DNA from: an uncultured Bacilli bacterium
Lineage (GTDB): Bacteria > Bacillota_I > Bacilli_A > RF39 > UBA660
Direction of reading: 5' to 3'
NCBI GenBank assembly: GCA_944331935.1
Contig: CALVIV010000013.1
Location: 1-34,732 of the forward strand
Length of the DNA: 34,732 nucleotides
The notes beneath the pieces were generated by a model. It was not told the DNA's origin. It saw only the letters and a program-made list of their open reading frames with translations, and did no database searches. The position numbers and the translations under genes were made by a program. Of this stretch, positions 7,780 through 15,853 are shown piece after piece. Positions within the stretch are counted from its first letter, which is position 1, and the number at the start of each line of letters is the position of its first letter.

Positions 7780-8990
7780 TATTTTCTTCTTTCAATATTA
7801 TAATCTTCTTCTTTCTTACTTGCTCTTATAACACTACCTTTACCATATTTCTTAATAATACTATCCATTACTTCTTCTACTTTGTCCTCTACTTTTACAT
7901 CAGACTCTTCAAATAAAGATATTTGACTAATGGCTTTTTCTTTTAAATCACCTAATCTTACTCCTATATTTCTGATAGGGTCTTCTTTCCAACTAGCTTC
8001 GAAGATGGTTTTAACGGCTTTATAGATTTCTTCTGTTACATTAGTAGGATTATCTAAAGTAATTTGATGAGAATAGTTTTTAAATAAATTATTTCTATAA
8101 GTAACTGCGATAGTTCCTGTATATAGTTTTTGGTCTCTTAAAGTAAATGATACTTCTTCTGTTTCACTAAATAGTATTTTTAATAAGTCTTCTTTTCTAG
8201 TTACATCATAAGGCAATGTTCTTGAAATACTAATACATTTATTTTTAGCATTTCGTGGTTCTACTTTACTATAATCTATTCCTAATGCTGCTTCTTTAAA
8301 ATAATCCCCCTGACTTTTAAAATGTCTTCTTAGTAGGTTGATGTTAGCTTCTGCTAAATCTTTAATAGTATAGATGCCTAAGTCATTTAATTTTTTAGCA
8401 GAGCTTTTACCTAGCATAAATAAATCATTTACTTTTAAAGGCCACATTTTAGTCTTAACTTCATTTAAATAGAGAGTATGTACTTTATCTGGTTTTTCAA
8501 AGTCACTGGCCATTTTTGCACATAGTTTATTCTCTCCTATTCCAACATTGACAGTGAAACCAAACTTTTCTTTAATTTCATCTTTTATTTTGTGAGCTAG
8601 AGATACATAATCATTACCATAAAGAAGTGTTGTCCCAGTAAGGTCAAGAAAACACTCATCAATAGAGTATTGTTCTATTATAGGTGTGTACTGTGAAAGA
8701 TAATTATATAACTTCTTAGACTCTTCTTTATAAAAGGCATAGTTAGGAGGAAATACTTGTAAGGTTTTACATTTACTTCTCGCACTATATAATGTCTCTG
8801 CTGTTACTATTCCATATTTTTTAGCGATAGGACTTTTAGCAAGGATAATACCACGTCTTGCCTTTTCATCTCCTCCTATTACTGAAGGAATCTTTCTAAT
8901 ATCCTGTTTATAGCCATGATTTAAAAGATAAACAGCAGTCCAAGATAGAAAGGCATTATTAACATCGATATGAAAAATAATTCTTTGCAT
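7779..8990 (-). CDS. dinB: DNA polymerase IV (Y-family)
   Basis: Error-prone translesion polymerase. The 403-residue protein starts MQRIIFHIDVNNAFLSW with catalytic Asp9 and an aromatic steric-gate region. It has the second catalytic motif YSIDECFLD (Asp111-Glu112), a helix-hairpin-helix region (LGKSSAKKLNDLGIYTIKDLA), and a little-finger domain. QISLF near residue 365 matches the beta-clamp binding pentapeptide (QxxLF). All polymerase residues look intact, so it should be active. It has its own promoter. I see no LexA-like site; Bacilli-type DinB boxes were looked for but not found. Confidence 0.93.
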   Translation of the reverse strand: MQRIIFHIDVNNAFLSWTAVYLLNHGYKQDIRKIPSVIGGDEKARRGIILAKSPIAKKYGIVTAETLYSARSKCKTLQVFPPNYAFYKEESKKLYNYLSQYTPIIEQYSIDECFLDLTGTTLLYGNDYVSLAHKIKDEIKEKFGFTVNVGIGENKLCAKMASDFEKPDKVHTLYLNEVKTKMWPLKVNDLFMLGKSSAKKLNDLGIYTIKDLAEANINLLRRHFKSQGDYFKEAALGIDYSKVEPRNAKNKCISISRTLPYDVTRKEDLLKILFSETEEVSFTLRDQKLYTGTIAVTYRNNLFKNYSHQITLDNPTNVTEEIYKAVKTIFEASWKEDPIRNIGVRLGDLKEKAISQISLFEESDVKVEDKVEEVMDSIIKKYGKGSVIRASKKEEDYNIERRK

Positions 8991-9012
8991 AGTTTTTCCT
9001 CCTCTTTACTCT

Positions 9013-9041
9013 ATTATATAATACGTTAGTTCTATTTTAAA
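9013..9041 (-). promoter_or_regulatory. dinB promoter
   Basis: -35 TTTAAA (9041-9036), 17-bp spacer, -10 TATAAT (9018-9013), about 23 nt before the ATG, with AGAGGAGG as the ribosome binding site. The -35 lies directly against the T tract of the upstream terminator. Confidence 0.6.
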
Positions 9042-9043
9042 GA

Positions 9044-9067
9044 GAAAAAAATAACCATTTCTGGTTA
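9044..9067 (-). terminator. terminator overlapping the stop of the upstream gene
   Basis: TAACCA (9067-9062), a GAAA tetraloop, and TGGTTA (9057-9052), followed by a run of T. The first bases of the stem are the TAA stop codon of the gene at 9065-9571. GNRA-type loop and U tract make this a convincing intrinsic terminator. Confidence 0.75.
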
Positions 9068-9571
9068 CTTTACTCTAGTAGGAATCATCATTTTAGTAAA
9101 TACTCTTCCCTTTTCTTCAATAGATTTATCTTCACTTGGGAAGTCTTCCATAAATTTAACCCACTTATCTGCTACTTCTTTATATGACATATCGCTTATA
9201 GTTGGTTTAGCAAAGGAACTCTCTTTATATATAACTCTATCTCTTGGATAGTCTCTACTACGAACATCTTCTAATTCTTTTCCACAAGCGACACATTTAC
9301 AAGTCCAATAAACTTTTCCTTCGTAAGTATCTTCACTGTATCTATAAAAATACCAAGCGGGATGAGGACATTTTTCTTGTTCAGCAGCAATTATTTCCTC
9401 ATATAAACTACGACATTTTTTATTAGTAGCATTAAGTTTATTATCTGTATCAACAAATTCCTTTACAATTTCCTTTTCAAGCAGTTCATCTCTTTTTGTA
9501 ATTATTGCGATTCTGCTTTGAACTAATTCGACATATTCTTGTTTTTTTAATTTTAATTCTTCATCAGTCAT
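9065..9571 (-). CDS. hypothetical protein with coiled coil and zinc-ribbon-like Cys/His
   Basis: I do not recognise this 168-residue protein. Residues 1-65 are strongly helical and charged (ELKLKKQEYVELVQSR and on), probably a coiled coil. Next comes CPHPAWYFY, then CKCVACGKEL about 20 residues later: a Cys-x-His ... Cys-x-Cys-x2-Cys arrangement that could bind one zinc. The C-terminal part is helical. It starts at an ATG with AGGAGG, 40 nt after gpmI and on the same strand, so it is probably the last gene of that operon. A terminator overlaps its stop. Soluble; no signal peptide or membrane segment. Confidence 0.75.
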   Translation of the reverse strand: MTDEELKLKKQEYVELVQSRIAIITKRDELLEKEIVKEFVDTDNKLNATNKKCRSLYEEIIAAEQEKCPHPAWYFYRYSEDTYEGKVYWTCKCVACGKELEDVRSRDYPRDRVIYKESSFAKPTISDMSYKEVADKWVKFMEDFPSEDKSIEEKGRVFTKMMIPTRVK

Positions 9572-9611
9572 AATTAAACCCTCCTACTTATAGTATGCCT
9601 TATTTAACAAA

Positions 9612-11108
9612 CTAAATCAAGTTATTACCAGTCATTTCGTCTGGTTTTTCTATATCCATATATTTTAATATTGTAGGAGCGATATCTCCTAGTTTACCTG
9701 TTTTTATTTCTTTTATATTATGATCTGTAATAATAAATGGAACAGGACTAGTTGTGTGAGCAGTTATAACTTCTCCTTTATCGTCTTCCATAATTTCAGA
9801 GTTACCATGGTCTGCTGTTATAAACATCGTAAAGTCTTTTTCTTTACTTGCTTCATATAGTCTTCCTATATTTTCATTAACTGCTTTTACAGCTTCCACA
9901 ACTTTATCAAATTTACCAGTATGTCCTACCATATCACAGTTAGCAAAGTTTAGAATGATTAAATCGTATTTATCCATAACTTCTATTAGTTTATCTGTTA
10001 CTTCATAAGCACTCATAGCAGGATACATATCATAGGTTGCAACATCTTTTCTTGGAACGATTATTTTATCGGTATTAGGAATATCTTTTTCTTCTCCTCC
10101 ATCAAAGAAGTAAGTAACATGTGGATATTTACTAGCTTCTGCTATTCTTAATATTTTTAGACCTTTTGATGCAGCATACTCTCCTAAGGTATTAGTTAAG
10201 TGCATTGGTGGAAAAGCAGGGGTAGCGATAACTGTATGTTCTGGTGTCATCATCGTAACTAGTTTTACATTTTTAAAGTCAACTCTTGGGAACTCTTTAA
10301 AGTCTTTATTAGTTAAAGCGGTGAATGTTTGAGTAATACGGTCTGGTCTAAAGTTAAGCATTACCATACCATCGTTTTCTTTAAGGGTTCCATCATCTAT
10401 TAATTTGGCAGGAATAATGAACTCATCAAAGATATTTTTCTTATAAGACTCTTCTATATAATCTTTATATGAATCTATTTTAGGACCCTCTCCATGTACT
10501 AATAAATCATAATATTTCTTTGTTACATTCCACATTCTTTCTCTATCCATAGAATAATATCTTCCAGAAATATCTGCTAATTTACCGAAACCCACTTCAT
10601 TTAGTTTATTGGTCAATTCATCTAAGAATTTAAGAGCGACATCTGGAAGAGTATCTCTACCATCTAGAAAAGCATGTACATAGACATTATGAAAGTTTTC
10701 TTTTTTACATAAGTCTAACATGGCAAAGAAGTGATTAATATGAGAATGAACTCCTCCATCACTTAATAAGCCGAATAAATGGAGACTTGAATTATTTTCT
10801 TTACAGTGGTTAATGATATCTAATAAAACTTTATTTTTAAAGAAACTACCATCTTCTATAGCATGATTAATTTGCATAAGGGGTTGGTCTACAACACGTC
10901 CTGCTCCTATATTTAAATGTCCTACTTCACTATTACCCATTTGTCCTGCAGGAAGTCCTACTGCTTCACCACTTGCTTCCAAAGTAGTATGAGGATATTC
11001 CTTCCATAAATTTATAATATTTTCTGGGTTAGCAGCAATTATAGCATTACCTTTCTTTTCTTCTCTATATCCAAAACCATCTATTATTGTTAATAATACT
11101 TTTTTCAT
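9612..11108 (-). CDS. gpmI: 2,3-bisphosphoglycerate-independent phosphoglycerate mutase
   Basis: Interconverts 3- and 2-phosphoglycerate in glycolysis using two Mn ions and a phosphoserine intermediate. The 498-residue protein starts MKKVLLTIIDGFG (metal ligand Asp10), has the phosphoserine loop GQMGNSEVGH (Ser60), the HAFLDGRDT block near residue 150, SGRYYSMDRERMW, and late metal sites (NFANCDMVGHTGK, TADHGNSE). All catalytic residues are visible and the length is normal. Its ATG overlaps the stop of the preceding gene as ATGA, so it is translated as part of that operon rather than next to pgk/tpiA. Confidence 0.97.
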   Translation of the reverse strand: MKKVLLTIIDGFGYREEKKGNAIIAANPENIINLWKEYPHTTLEASGEAVGLPAGQMGNSEVGHLNIGAGRVVDQPLMQINHAIEDGSFFKNKVLLDIINHCKENNSSLHLFGLLSDGGVHSHINHFFAMLDLCKKENFHNVYVHAFLDGRDTLPDVALKFLDELTNKLNEVGFGKLADISGRYYSMDRERMWNVTKKYYDLLVHGEGPKIDSYKDYIEESYKKNIFDEFIIPAKLIDDGTLKENDGMVMLNFRPDRITQTFTALTNKDFKEFPRVDFKNVKLVTMMTPEHTVIATPAFPPMHLTNTLGEYAASKGLKILRIAEASKYPHVTYFFDGGEEKDIPNTDKIIVPRKDVATYDMYPAMSAYEVTDKLIEVMDKYDLIILNFANCDMVGHTGKFDKVVEAVKAVNENIGRLYEASKEKDFTMFITADHGNSEIMEDDKGEVITAHTTSPVPFIITDHNIKEIKTGKLGDIAPTILKYMDIEKPDEMTGNNLI

Positions 11109-12166
11109 TTACTTTTTCCTCCTCTTTCTTTTTGATATCTGCTAAAATATTTATCTAAATTCTTACTACAATCTATTATATCGTTATTAGTAATTCCCCA
11201 TCTACTATAATTAGGCATTGCACCTTTAGGAAATCTTGTATCCAATATTTCTTTATATTCTTTTAAGCCTTCTTCCTCATTATCTAATATTTTCTTAGCA
11301 ACTATTAAAGCTATTAAATAATTTTTAACTACTAATAAATAGTTCATTACATCTATACCTTTATTACTAATATTATCAAACTCTAACTTTTTAATTTGCG
11401 CTAATGAAAAATTTCTTATATCAAGATTATGAGAACAAAGTATGGCAGCTAATGATATATTTACAATACCACTAAGAGCATTTATGTTATTTTCTTTAAT
11501 AGAACAACATATTTGCATAGCATAACTTGGTACTTCTTGACTTAAAGGATAACAATTCATAAAATGACCATTTCTTTTCATATCTATTGCATGAATTATC
11601 TCATGTAATAAAAGTTCTGGCATACTATAGCAAGAGGCAATGTATGATTCACGAAAAGTAGAAAGATTATAGGTTTGTCCTAATTTCATCTCTTCAAAAT
11701 AATCATTAAATAAAATATGATCTTTCTTTTCTAAAATGGAAAATATTTCTTTTTTTAATTCTTCATCAGATAATTTTTCACTAAAACTTATAACATCATT
11801 TATACATTCTTGCTCGTCTTTTGATATGTTTCTATTACCATTATTAATAATATTAGTAGAGTGCAATACTATATTTTTACAAAGAGAAAAACAAAACCTT
11901 AAATCTTCTTTTATACTATCAAAAGTTATTACTTCTATGTCTTTATAGTTTTTTCTTTCTTTATTCAAAGATAATTTTTGTTTATATAACATTGGATTAT
12001 TATATATTGTTAAGTTTCTTCCTTTTAAGAGCTCTATCATTCCTATTAATATTTCTCTATCTTTGAAAATGTAATATTTGATATTTTCATCTTTTGTATT
12101 TCTAGATAGTTCATTTAAGTACTTTAACTTTGCTTCTAAATCTTTCTTATTCCACATATTAAGCAC
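11105..12166 (-). CDS. putative zincin-like protein (HEIIH), function unknown
   Basis: Function not recognised. The ~353-residue protein has LLLHEIIHAID at about residues 185-195, an HExxH zinc-protease-type motif. A possible third ligand is Glu211 in SQEVPSYA, about 20 residues downstream, as in gluzincins. The N-terminal half is charged and helical. No signal peptide is seen. The start is uncertain: GTG at 12166 lies 6 nt after the upstream stop, and an in-frame ATG at 12157 is the alternative; the ribosome binding site (AGAAAG) is weak for both. It is sandwiched between the AAA_14 ATPase and gpmI (4-nt overlap with the latter). Confidence 0.75.
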   Translation of the reverse strand: MLNMWNKKDLEAKLKYLNELSRNTKDENIKYYIFKDREILIGMIELLKGRNLTIYNNPMLYKQKLSLNKERKNYKDIEVITFDSIKEDLRFCFSLCKNIVLHSTNIINNGNRNISKDEQECINDVISFSEKLSDEELKKEIFSILEKKDHILFNDYFEEMKLGQTYNLSTFRESYIASCYSMPELLLHEIIHAIDMKRNGHFMNCYPLSQEVPSYAMQICCSIKENNINALSGIVNISLAAILCSHNLDIRNFSLAQIKKLEFDNISNKGIDVMNYLLVVKNYLIALIVAKKILDNEEEGLKEYKEILDTRFPKGAMPNYSRWGITNNDIIDCSKNLDKYFSRYQKERGGKSK

Positions 12167-12172
12167 TGCTTT

Positions 12173-13450
12173 CTAATATAGTTGTTCATTTAAACAGAAT
12201 ATAGCATATATTGGTAAATACCTTACGTTTTTCTTTGTTGAAAAGTTACTTTCTGTAATACGATAGGCATCTGTTACAATGTATTTTTTCATGAATACTG
12301 ATAGACTCTTTACTTTAGAACCTTGTTTAGTAGCAAGTTCTATAGGAATAATCTTACCCATTCTATTTTGAATAACAAAGTTTACTTCGGCTTTTCCTTC
12401 TGACTGATAATAGTATAGCGAATAACCTGATTCTACTAAAGTATGAGCGATATGATTTTCATATAGGGCTTGCTTAACATTCTCATCTACTCTTAATCTA
12501 TCTTTAGTTAAGTTATATCTCATACTTAAAAGTCCATCATCTGGTAGATACAGTTTAAAACTATCAAGTTCTCTACAACTAGATAAAGGAGACTTTGCTA
12601 CTCTTATTTTATATGAACGATAGACTAATTGATTAGTTACAAGGAAGTTAATAGAGTTTTCAAATTCTTTAGCACGTCTACCATACCCTAAGACACCATA
12701 CTGGAATTTTTTATTATCTTTTTCTAGTTGTTTAGGGATACTTTCTATTACTTCAATACCACGTTCTATATCGATTAGGTTTTTACTATTAAGTAGTTCA
12801 CTTTTATTAATATCAAAGACTCTTTCTTTAATACTATCTAGGTATCCATAGTGCTTATTGGTTGCAAAAGCTTCTACTACTTCAGGAAGTCCTCCTGTTA
12901 TTAAATAGTCATAAAAATAATCTAGGGCTTTAGTATGAACACTACAACTTCTATGATTATCATAAGCATATCTTATCTTCTCTGCTACTTCTTTTTCTCC
13001 TATAGCCCACAAGAATTCTTCATAATCCATTTCAGTCATAATTTTATATTGGAATTCTTCTCCTCTAAACTTTAATAGAGAATCTCTACTAGATGTTATG
13101 GCGATAACATGATAATCATTTTTATCATACCCAAATAGTTTTATTCCTTTAATAATCTCTTCATCTGTAACATTATCAAAGATTAATAAGGTATCATTTT
13201 TAATAATAGGAACTTCTGATATTATACTTAAAGCTTCTGCTAGTCTTGTAATAGACCTTTCTTTTTTAAACAAGTCTTTTAAAATAGTATTATGGTCAGT
13301 ATTAAAGTAAGCGACATATTGATAGTTTTGTTTACCAAAGTCTAATGCTGTATAAGTCTTACCTACTTGTCTTGTTCCAATGATTAATAATGGTTTTCTT
13401 ATTAAATCTGTTTTCCATTTCAATAAGAATTTATTAATTTTTCGTTCCAT
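12173..13450 (-). CDS. AAA_14/DUF4143-type ATPase
   Basis: The 425-residue protein follows the pattern of the AAA_14 + DUF4143 family: Walker A GTRQVGKT at 25-32, a Walker B-like strand TLLIFDNV at 87-94, a sensor-like ITSSRDSLL, the DYEEFLWA block, LITGGLPEVVEAF near residue 190, and a C-terminal DUF4143 nuclease-like region (EGKAEVNFVIQNRMGKIIPIELA, similar to the ExK of PD-(D/E)xK folds). The usual acidic residue after the Walker B Asp (DEIQ) is Asn here. The family is widespread and its role is poorly defined. Ribosome binding site GGGAGGTGA is 9 nt before the ATG. First gene of the operon that includes gpmI. Confidence 0.85.
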   Translation of the reverse strand: MERKINKFLLKWKTDLIRKPLLIIGTRQVGKTYTALDFGKQNYQYVAYFNTDHNTILKDLFKKERSITRLAEALSIISEVPIIKNDTLLIFDNVTDEEIIKGIKLFGYDKNDYHVIAITSSRDSLLKFRGEEFQYKIMTEMDYEEFLWAIGEKEVAEKIRYAYDNHRSCSVHTKALDYFYDYLITGGLPEVVEAFATNKHYGYLDSIKERVFDINKSELLNSKNLIDIERGIEVIESIPKQLEKDNKKFQYGVLGYGRRAKEFENSINFLVTNQLVYRSYKIRVAKSPLSSCRELDSFKLYLPDDGLLSMRYNLTKDRLRVDENVKQALYENHIAHTLVESGYSLYYYQSEGKAEVNFVIQNRMGKIIPIELATKQGSKVKSLSVFMKKYIVTDAYRITESNFSTKKNVRYLPIYAIFCLNEQLY

Positions 13451-13483
13451 TTAGTGTAGTCACCTCCCACATCTTCTAATATA

Positions 13484-13512
13484 AGTATATATTTATTCTT
13501 TTGTTTAGTCAA
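13484..13512 (-). promoter_or_regulatory. promoter of the ATPase-gpmI operon
   Basis: -35 TTGACT (13512-13507), 17-bp spacer, -10 TATACT (13489-13484). The next gene start is 34 nt downstream. The nearest strong promoter upstream of gpmI is this one, so gpmI expression probably depends on it. Confidence 0.7.
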
Positions 13513-13523
13513 TATTTAAAAAA

Positions 13524-13565
13524 AAGAAAAAAAAGCTATAAAACTTTGGGTTAATTCTACAGCTT
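13524..13565 (-). terminator. terminator of the deoxyribosyltransferase-like/Fic pair
   Basis: AAGCTGTAGAA (13565-13555) pairs with TTTTATAGCTT (13543-13533) over 11 bp with two G-U pairs, followed by T8 and a further T-rich tract. Strong intrinsic terminator just upstream of the ATPase promoter. Confidence 0.8.
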
Positions 13566-13591
13566 ATAACTTACATCTTACATCTTTAAAA

Positions 13592-14329
13592 CTAATTTTG
13601 CATATCAACATCTACTTGTTCTAAAAGACTTTCATATTTTTCTAATTTTTCATCTAATCTTTTTTGACACTTTTTAAATACTGTTACCAAGTCTTCACTA
13701 TCGCCTGTTTTTTGGGCTTTATATAGAGCATTTCTATATTCATCATCATACTTATCATCTATAGCGATTAAGTCAATATTACATTCTAAGCATTGTTTTA
13801 GAATAATAAATCTACCTATTCTGCCATTGCCATCTTGGAAAGGATGAATTTTTTCAAATTTATAATGGAAATCTGCTATATCTTTTAAGGTAACTGTTTC
13901 TAGTTCGTTATAATCAGATAATAAATTAAACATCAAGTTATCAACTTCAACAGGCAATGCTAATTTTAAATCTACACCTCTTAATTTGTTTTCATATTTT
14001 TTCCACATACCAATATTGTGTATCTCATCATCAACTGTTCCTTTTTTTAGTAGTTTATGCCAATTAAATAACATAAACTTATCTAATTTTTCGCCACTAT
14101 CATTAATTACTTGGTCAAAGACTTCTAAAGAGTTCTTTGTTTCAATTATATCGTCTAGGGAGTGGCTACCTTCAACTTTCTTTTCAGTTAAAAGTTTTTC
14201 TAATTCATCTTTAGAGAAAGTACTTCCTTCTAAATGATTAGAATGATATAAAAACTCTATTTTTAAATCTTCATATATTGAATTAGTAATTTTTGATAAA
14301 TACTTCATTTTCTTACTATTAATTTTCAT
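13592..14329 (-). CDS. Fic-family AMP-transferase, class II, self-inhibited
   Basis: The 245-residue protein has an intact Fic loop HPFQDGNGRIGR at 162-173. Near the N-terminus, SNHLEG at 30-35 fits the inhibitory helix S/TxxxE(G/N), placing it in class II Fic proteins that are self-inhibited by their own N-terminus. A Fic flap region (GMWKKYENKL) precedes the loop. It should be competent for AMPylation of a protein target; the target is unknown. Start ATG has AGGTG 7 nt upstream. It follows the nucleoside deoxyribosyltransferase-like gene after 8 nt, so the two are almost surely co-transcribed. Contrast with the His-less Fic at 6009-6830. Confidence 0.9.
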   Translation of the reverse strand: MKINSKKMKYLSKITNSIYEDLKIEFLYHSNHLEGSTFSKDELEKLLTEKKVEGSHSLDDIIETKNSLEVFDQVINDSGEKLDKFMLFNWHKLLKKGTVDDEIHNIGMWKKYENKLRGVDLKLALPVEVDNLMFNLLSDYNELETVTLKDIADFHYKFEKIHPFQDGNGRIGRFIILKQCLECNIDLIAIDDKYDDEYRNALYKAQKTGDSEDLVTVFKKCQKRLDEKLEKYESLLEQVDVDMQN

Positions 14330-14337
14330 AACATCAC

Positions 14338-14781
14338 CTACTTTTGTAATGATAACTTTTTAGTTAAACTTATTTCATTATTTGATTTTTCTTTGTTAAA
14401 TTTTAATATCTCTTTTATATTTTCATCAGCAGTACCTACAAGCTTTACGACATTAGGCAATTCATAAAATGCAACTGTATTTTCTATACTAAATTCATCT
14501 TCTGTTATAGAGCATAAAAAAGTTTTCTTATTAAGAGCTATAGACATTCCTAGTTCAATATGAGCGCCTCTTCCTGCTGGCAATAGTATAACTACAACAT
14601 CAGAATTCATTACACCTTCTTGTTCTAATTTAGCATATTCTCTTATTTCATCTATATTAATATCACTATTAATGTTCTTTACCCAATTGTAGGTTTGCTC
14701 CCAACCAGCTTCTTTTAACTTTTCTTGATAATATTCTACTAGTTTAGCATTTTTCATTCCAGACCCAACATAAAACTTCAT
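14338..14781 (-). CDS. nucleoside 2-deoxyribosyltransferase-like protein
   Basis: The 147-residue protein has the fold signature of the nucleoside 2-deoxyribosyltransferase/DUF4406-like family: an N-terminal strand with a Gly loop (MKFYVGSGM), then NSDVVVILLPAGRGAHIELGMSIALNKK, where Asp61 and Glu76 occupy the positions of the substrate-binding Asp and the catalytic Glu. The family cleaves or exchanges N-glycosidic bonds of nucleosides or nucleoside monophosphates. The substrate cannot be told here. Ribosome binding site AAAGGAA is upstream of the ATG. First gene of a two-gene unit with the class II Fic gene; a TATAAT box lies at 14829-14834 but with no clear -35. Confidence 0.8.
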   Translation of the reverse strand: MKFYVGSGMKNAKLVEYYQEKLKEAGWEQTYNWVKNINSDINIDEIREYAKLEQEGVMNSDVVVILLPAGRGAHIELGMSIALNKKTFLCSITEDEFSIENTVAFYELPNVVKLVGTADENIKEILKFNKEKSNNEISLTKKLSLQK

Positions 14782-14867
14782 TATATTTATTCCTTTCTGT
14801 TTAAATAACTTTTTGCTTTTATACTGTAATTATATCATTAATCAAACTAAATTACTATATTAAGGCA

Positions 14868-14895
14868 AAATAAAAAGACTACTACTGCTCGTCTT
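14868..14895 (-). terminator. probable spo0A terminator
   Basis: AAGAC (14895-14891) and GTCTT (14879-14875) form a 5-bp stem with a long loop, followed by TTTTTATTTT. The stem is short, so moderate confidence. It ends 8 nt after the spo0A stop. Confidence 0.5.
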
Positions 14896-14903
14896 AATAG
14901 TTT

Positions 14904-15680
14904 TTACTGCCTAATTGCATCTTGATGAAATTCAAGACGAAGTTTATCTGCGACTGTGACAATAAATTCTGAATTAGTTGGTTTAGCTTTATCAATATCA
15001 ACACTATGTCCAAAGATATCTTCCATTAACTGCCAATTACCTCTATTCCAACTTACTTCAATAGCATGTCTTATGGCACGTTCTACACGAGATACTGTTG
15101 TATCAAACTTCTCTGCTATATCTGGATATAGTTCTTTAGTAATTCCACCTATTACTTCAGGATGTTCATAAAGTACGGTAATACCTTCTCTTATATATTG
15201 ATAGCCTTTAATATGTGAGGGAACACCTAATTCATGTAAAATCTTTGTTATTGATACTTGTAAGTTATTATATTTCATATCAATAGTTTTCTTATCATAA
15301 TCATTCTTACTACTACACTCTAATATTCTCTTTTCTAGTTCTGTTAATTCAAAAGGTTTCAAGATAAAATAACTAATACCTAATTCACTAGCTTCTCTTA
15401 TAACTTCTTGAGTATTAAATGAAGTTAAAACTATTACTTTCTTATCTAGTTTCTTTTCTTTCATATCTTTTAGAACACTCATACCATCTTTATTAGGCAT
15501 TATAAGGTCTAGAACAATTACATCATAATCTTCTTGGTTATTTTCTATTAGGTTTAATCCTTCTATTCCATCATTTGCAGTTAAAGTAACTTCTATTTCT
15601 TTATTATCTTTAAAGTACTCCTTCACCATTTTAACTAGTTCAATATTATCATCAATCATTAATACGTTGGTCTTTTTCAT
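14904..15680 (-). CDS. spo0A: sporulation master response regulator Spo0A
   Basis: Transcription factor that, when phosphorylated, commits the cell to sporulation. The 258-residue protein has a receiver domain with the acidic pair Asp10-Asp11, phospho-acceptor Asp58 (VIVLDLIMP), a switch Thr86 and Lys108 (FILKPF). The C-terminal DNA-binding domain shows the Spo0A-specific [19 protein letters not shown] recognition segment and [10 protein letters not shown]. An ATG five codons upstream (15695) is in frame, but GGAAGGAG lies between the two ATGs and correctly spaces the one at 15680. It is monocistronic with its own promoter and a 0A box upstream, hinting at autoregulation as in B. subtilis. 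No spoIVB neighbour is present. Confidence 0.96.
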   Translation of the reverse strand: MKKTNVLMIDDNIELVKMVKEYFKDNKEIEVTLTANDGIEGLNLIENNQEDYDVIVLDLIMPNKDGMSVLKDMKEKKLDKKVIVLTSFNTQEVIREASELGISYFILKPFELTELEKRILECSSKNDYDKKTIDMKYNNLQVSITKILHELGVPSHIKGYQYIREGITVLYEHPEVIGGITKELYPDIAEKFDTTVSRVERAIRHAIEVSWNRGNWQLMEDIFGHSVDIDKAKPTNSEFIVTVADKLRLEFHQDAIRQ

Positions 15681-15713
15681 TTTCTCTCCTTCCATATACT
15701 ACCACGCATCTTA

Positions 15714-15742
15714 ATTATATAACAGAAAGATAAATAGTTAAA
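15714..15742 (-). promoter_or_regulatory. spo0A promoter
   Basis: -35 TTTAAC (15742-15737), 17-bp spacer, -10 TATAAT (15719-15714), 34 nt before the ATG. It reads as a sigmaA-type promoter. I do not see a convincing sigmaH-type pair (AGGAWW/GAAT) in the same stretch. Confidence 0.65.
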
Positions 15743-15762
15743 GAGTAAAAAAAGAGAGAATT

Positions 15763-15769
15763 TGTCGAA
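15763..15769 (+). promoter_or_regulatory. Spo0A-binding 0A box upstream of spo0A
   Basis: TGTCGAA at 15763-15769, within TTTGTCGAAAAA, is an exact match to the 0A-box consensus. It lies about 20 bp upstream of the -35 of the spo0A promoter. A seven-base match can arise by chance, but the extended flanks (TTTGTCGAAAAA) and position favour a real site for autoregulation. Confidence 0.6.
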
Positions 15770-15772
15770 AAA

Positions 15773-15810
15773 GAAAAAAGTTTTAATCTTTAATAGTTAA
15801 AACCTTTTTC
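15773..15810 (-). terminator. terminator of the pgk-glycosyltransferase-tpiA operon
   Basis: AAAAAGGTTTTA and TAAAACTTTTTT form a 12-bp AT-rich stem with one G-U pair, followed by CTTTTT. It lies about 45 nt after the tpiA stop and directly next to the 0A box of spo0A. Confidence 0.65.
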
Positions 15811-15853
15811 TAAGTAATTCTAGTTTGAACATAATTCTCAATTTTTTAGCTTA

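Noticed and set aside
13463..13472. Third copy of ATGTGGGAGG, ahead of the AAA_14 ATPase gene
   Set aside because: Here the GGGAGG is in the right place to be the ribosome binding site of the gene and no CCACAT partner strand follows, so it is not counted with the S10 and L1 leaders.
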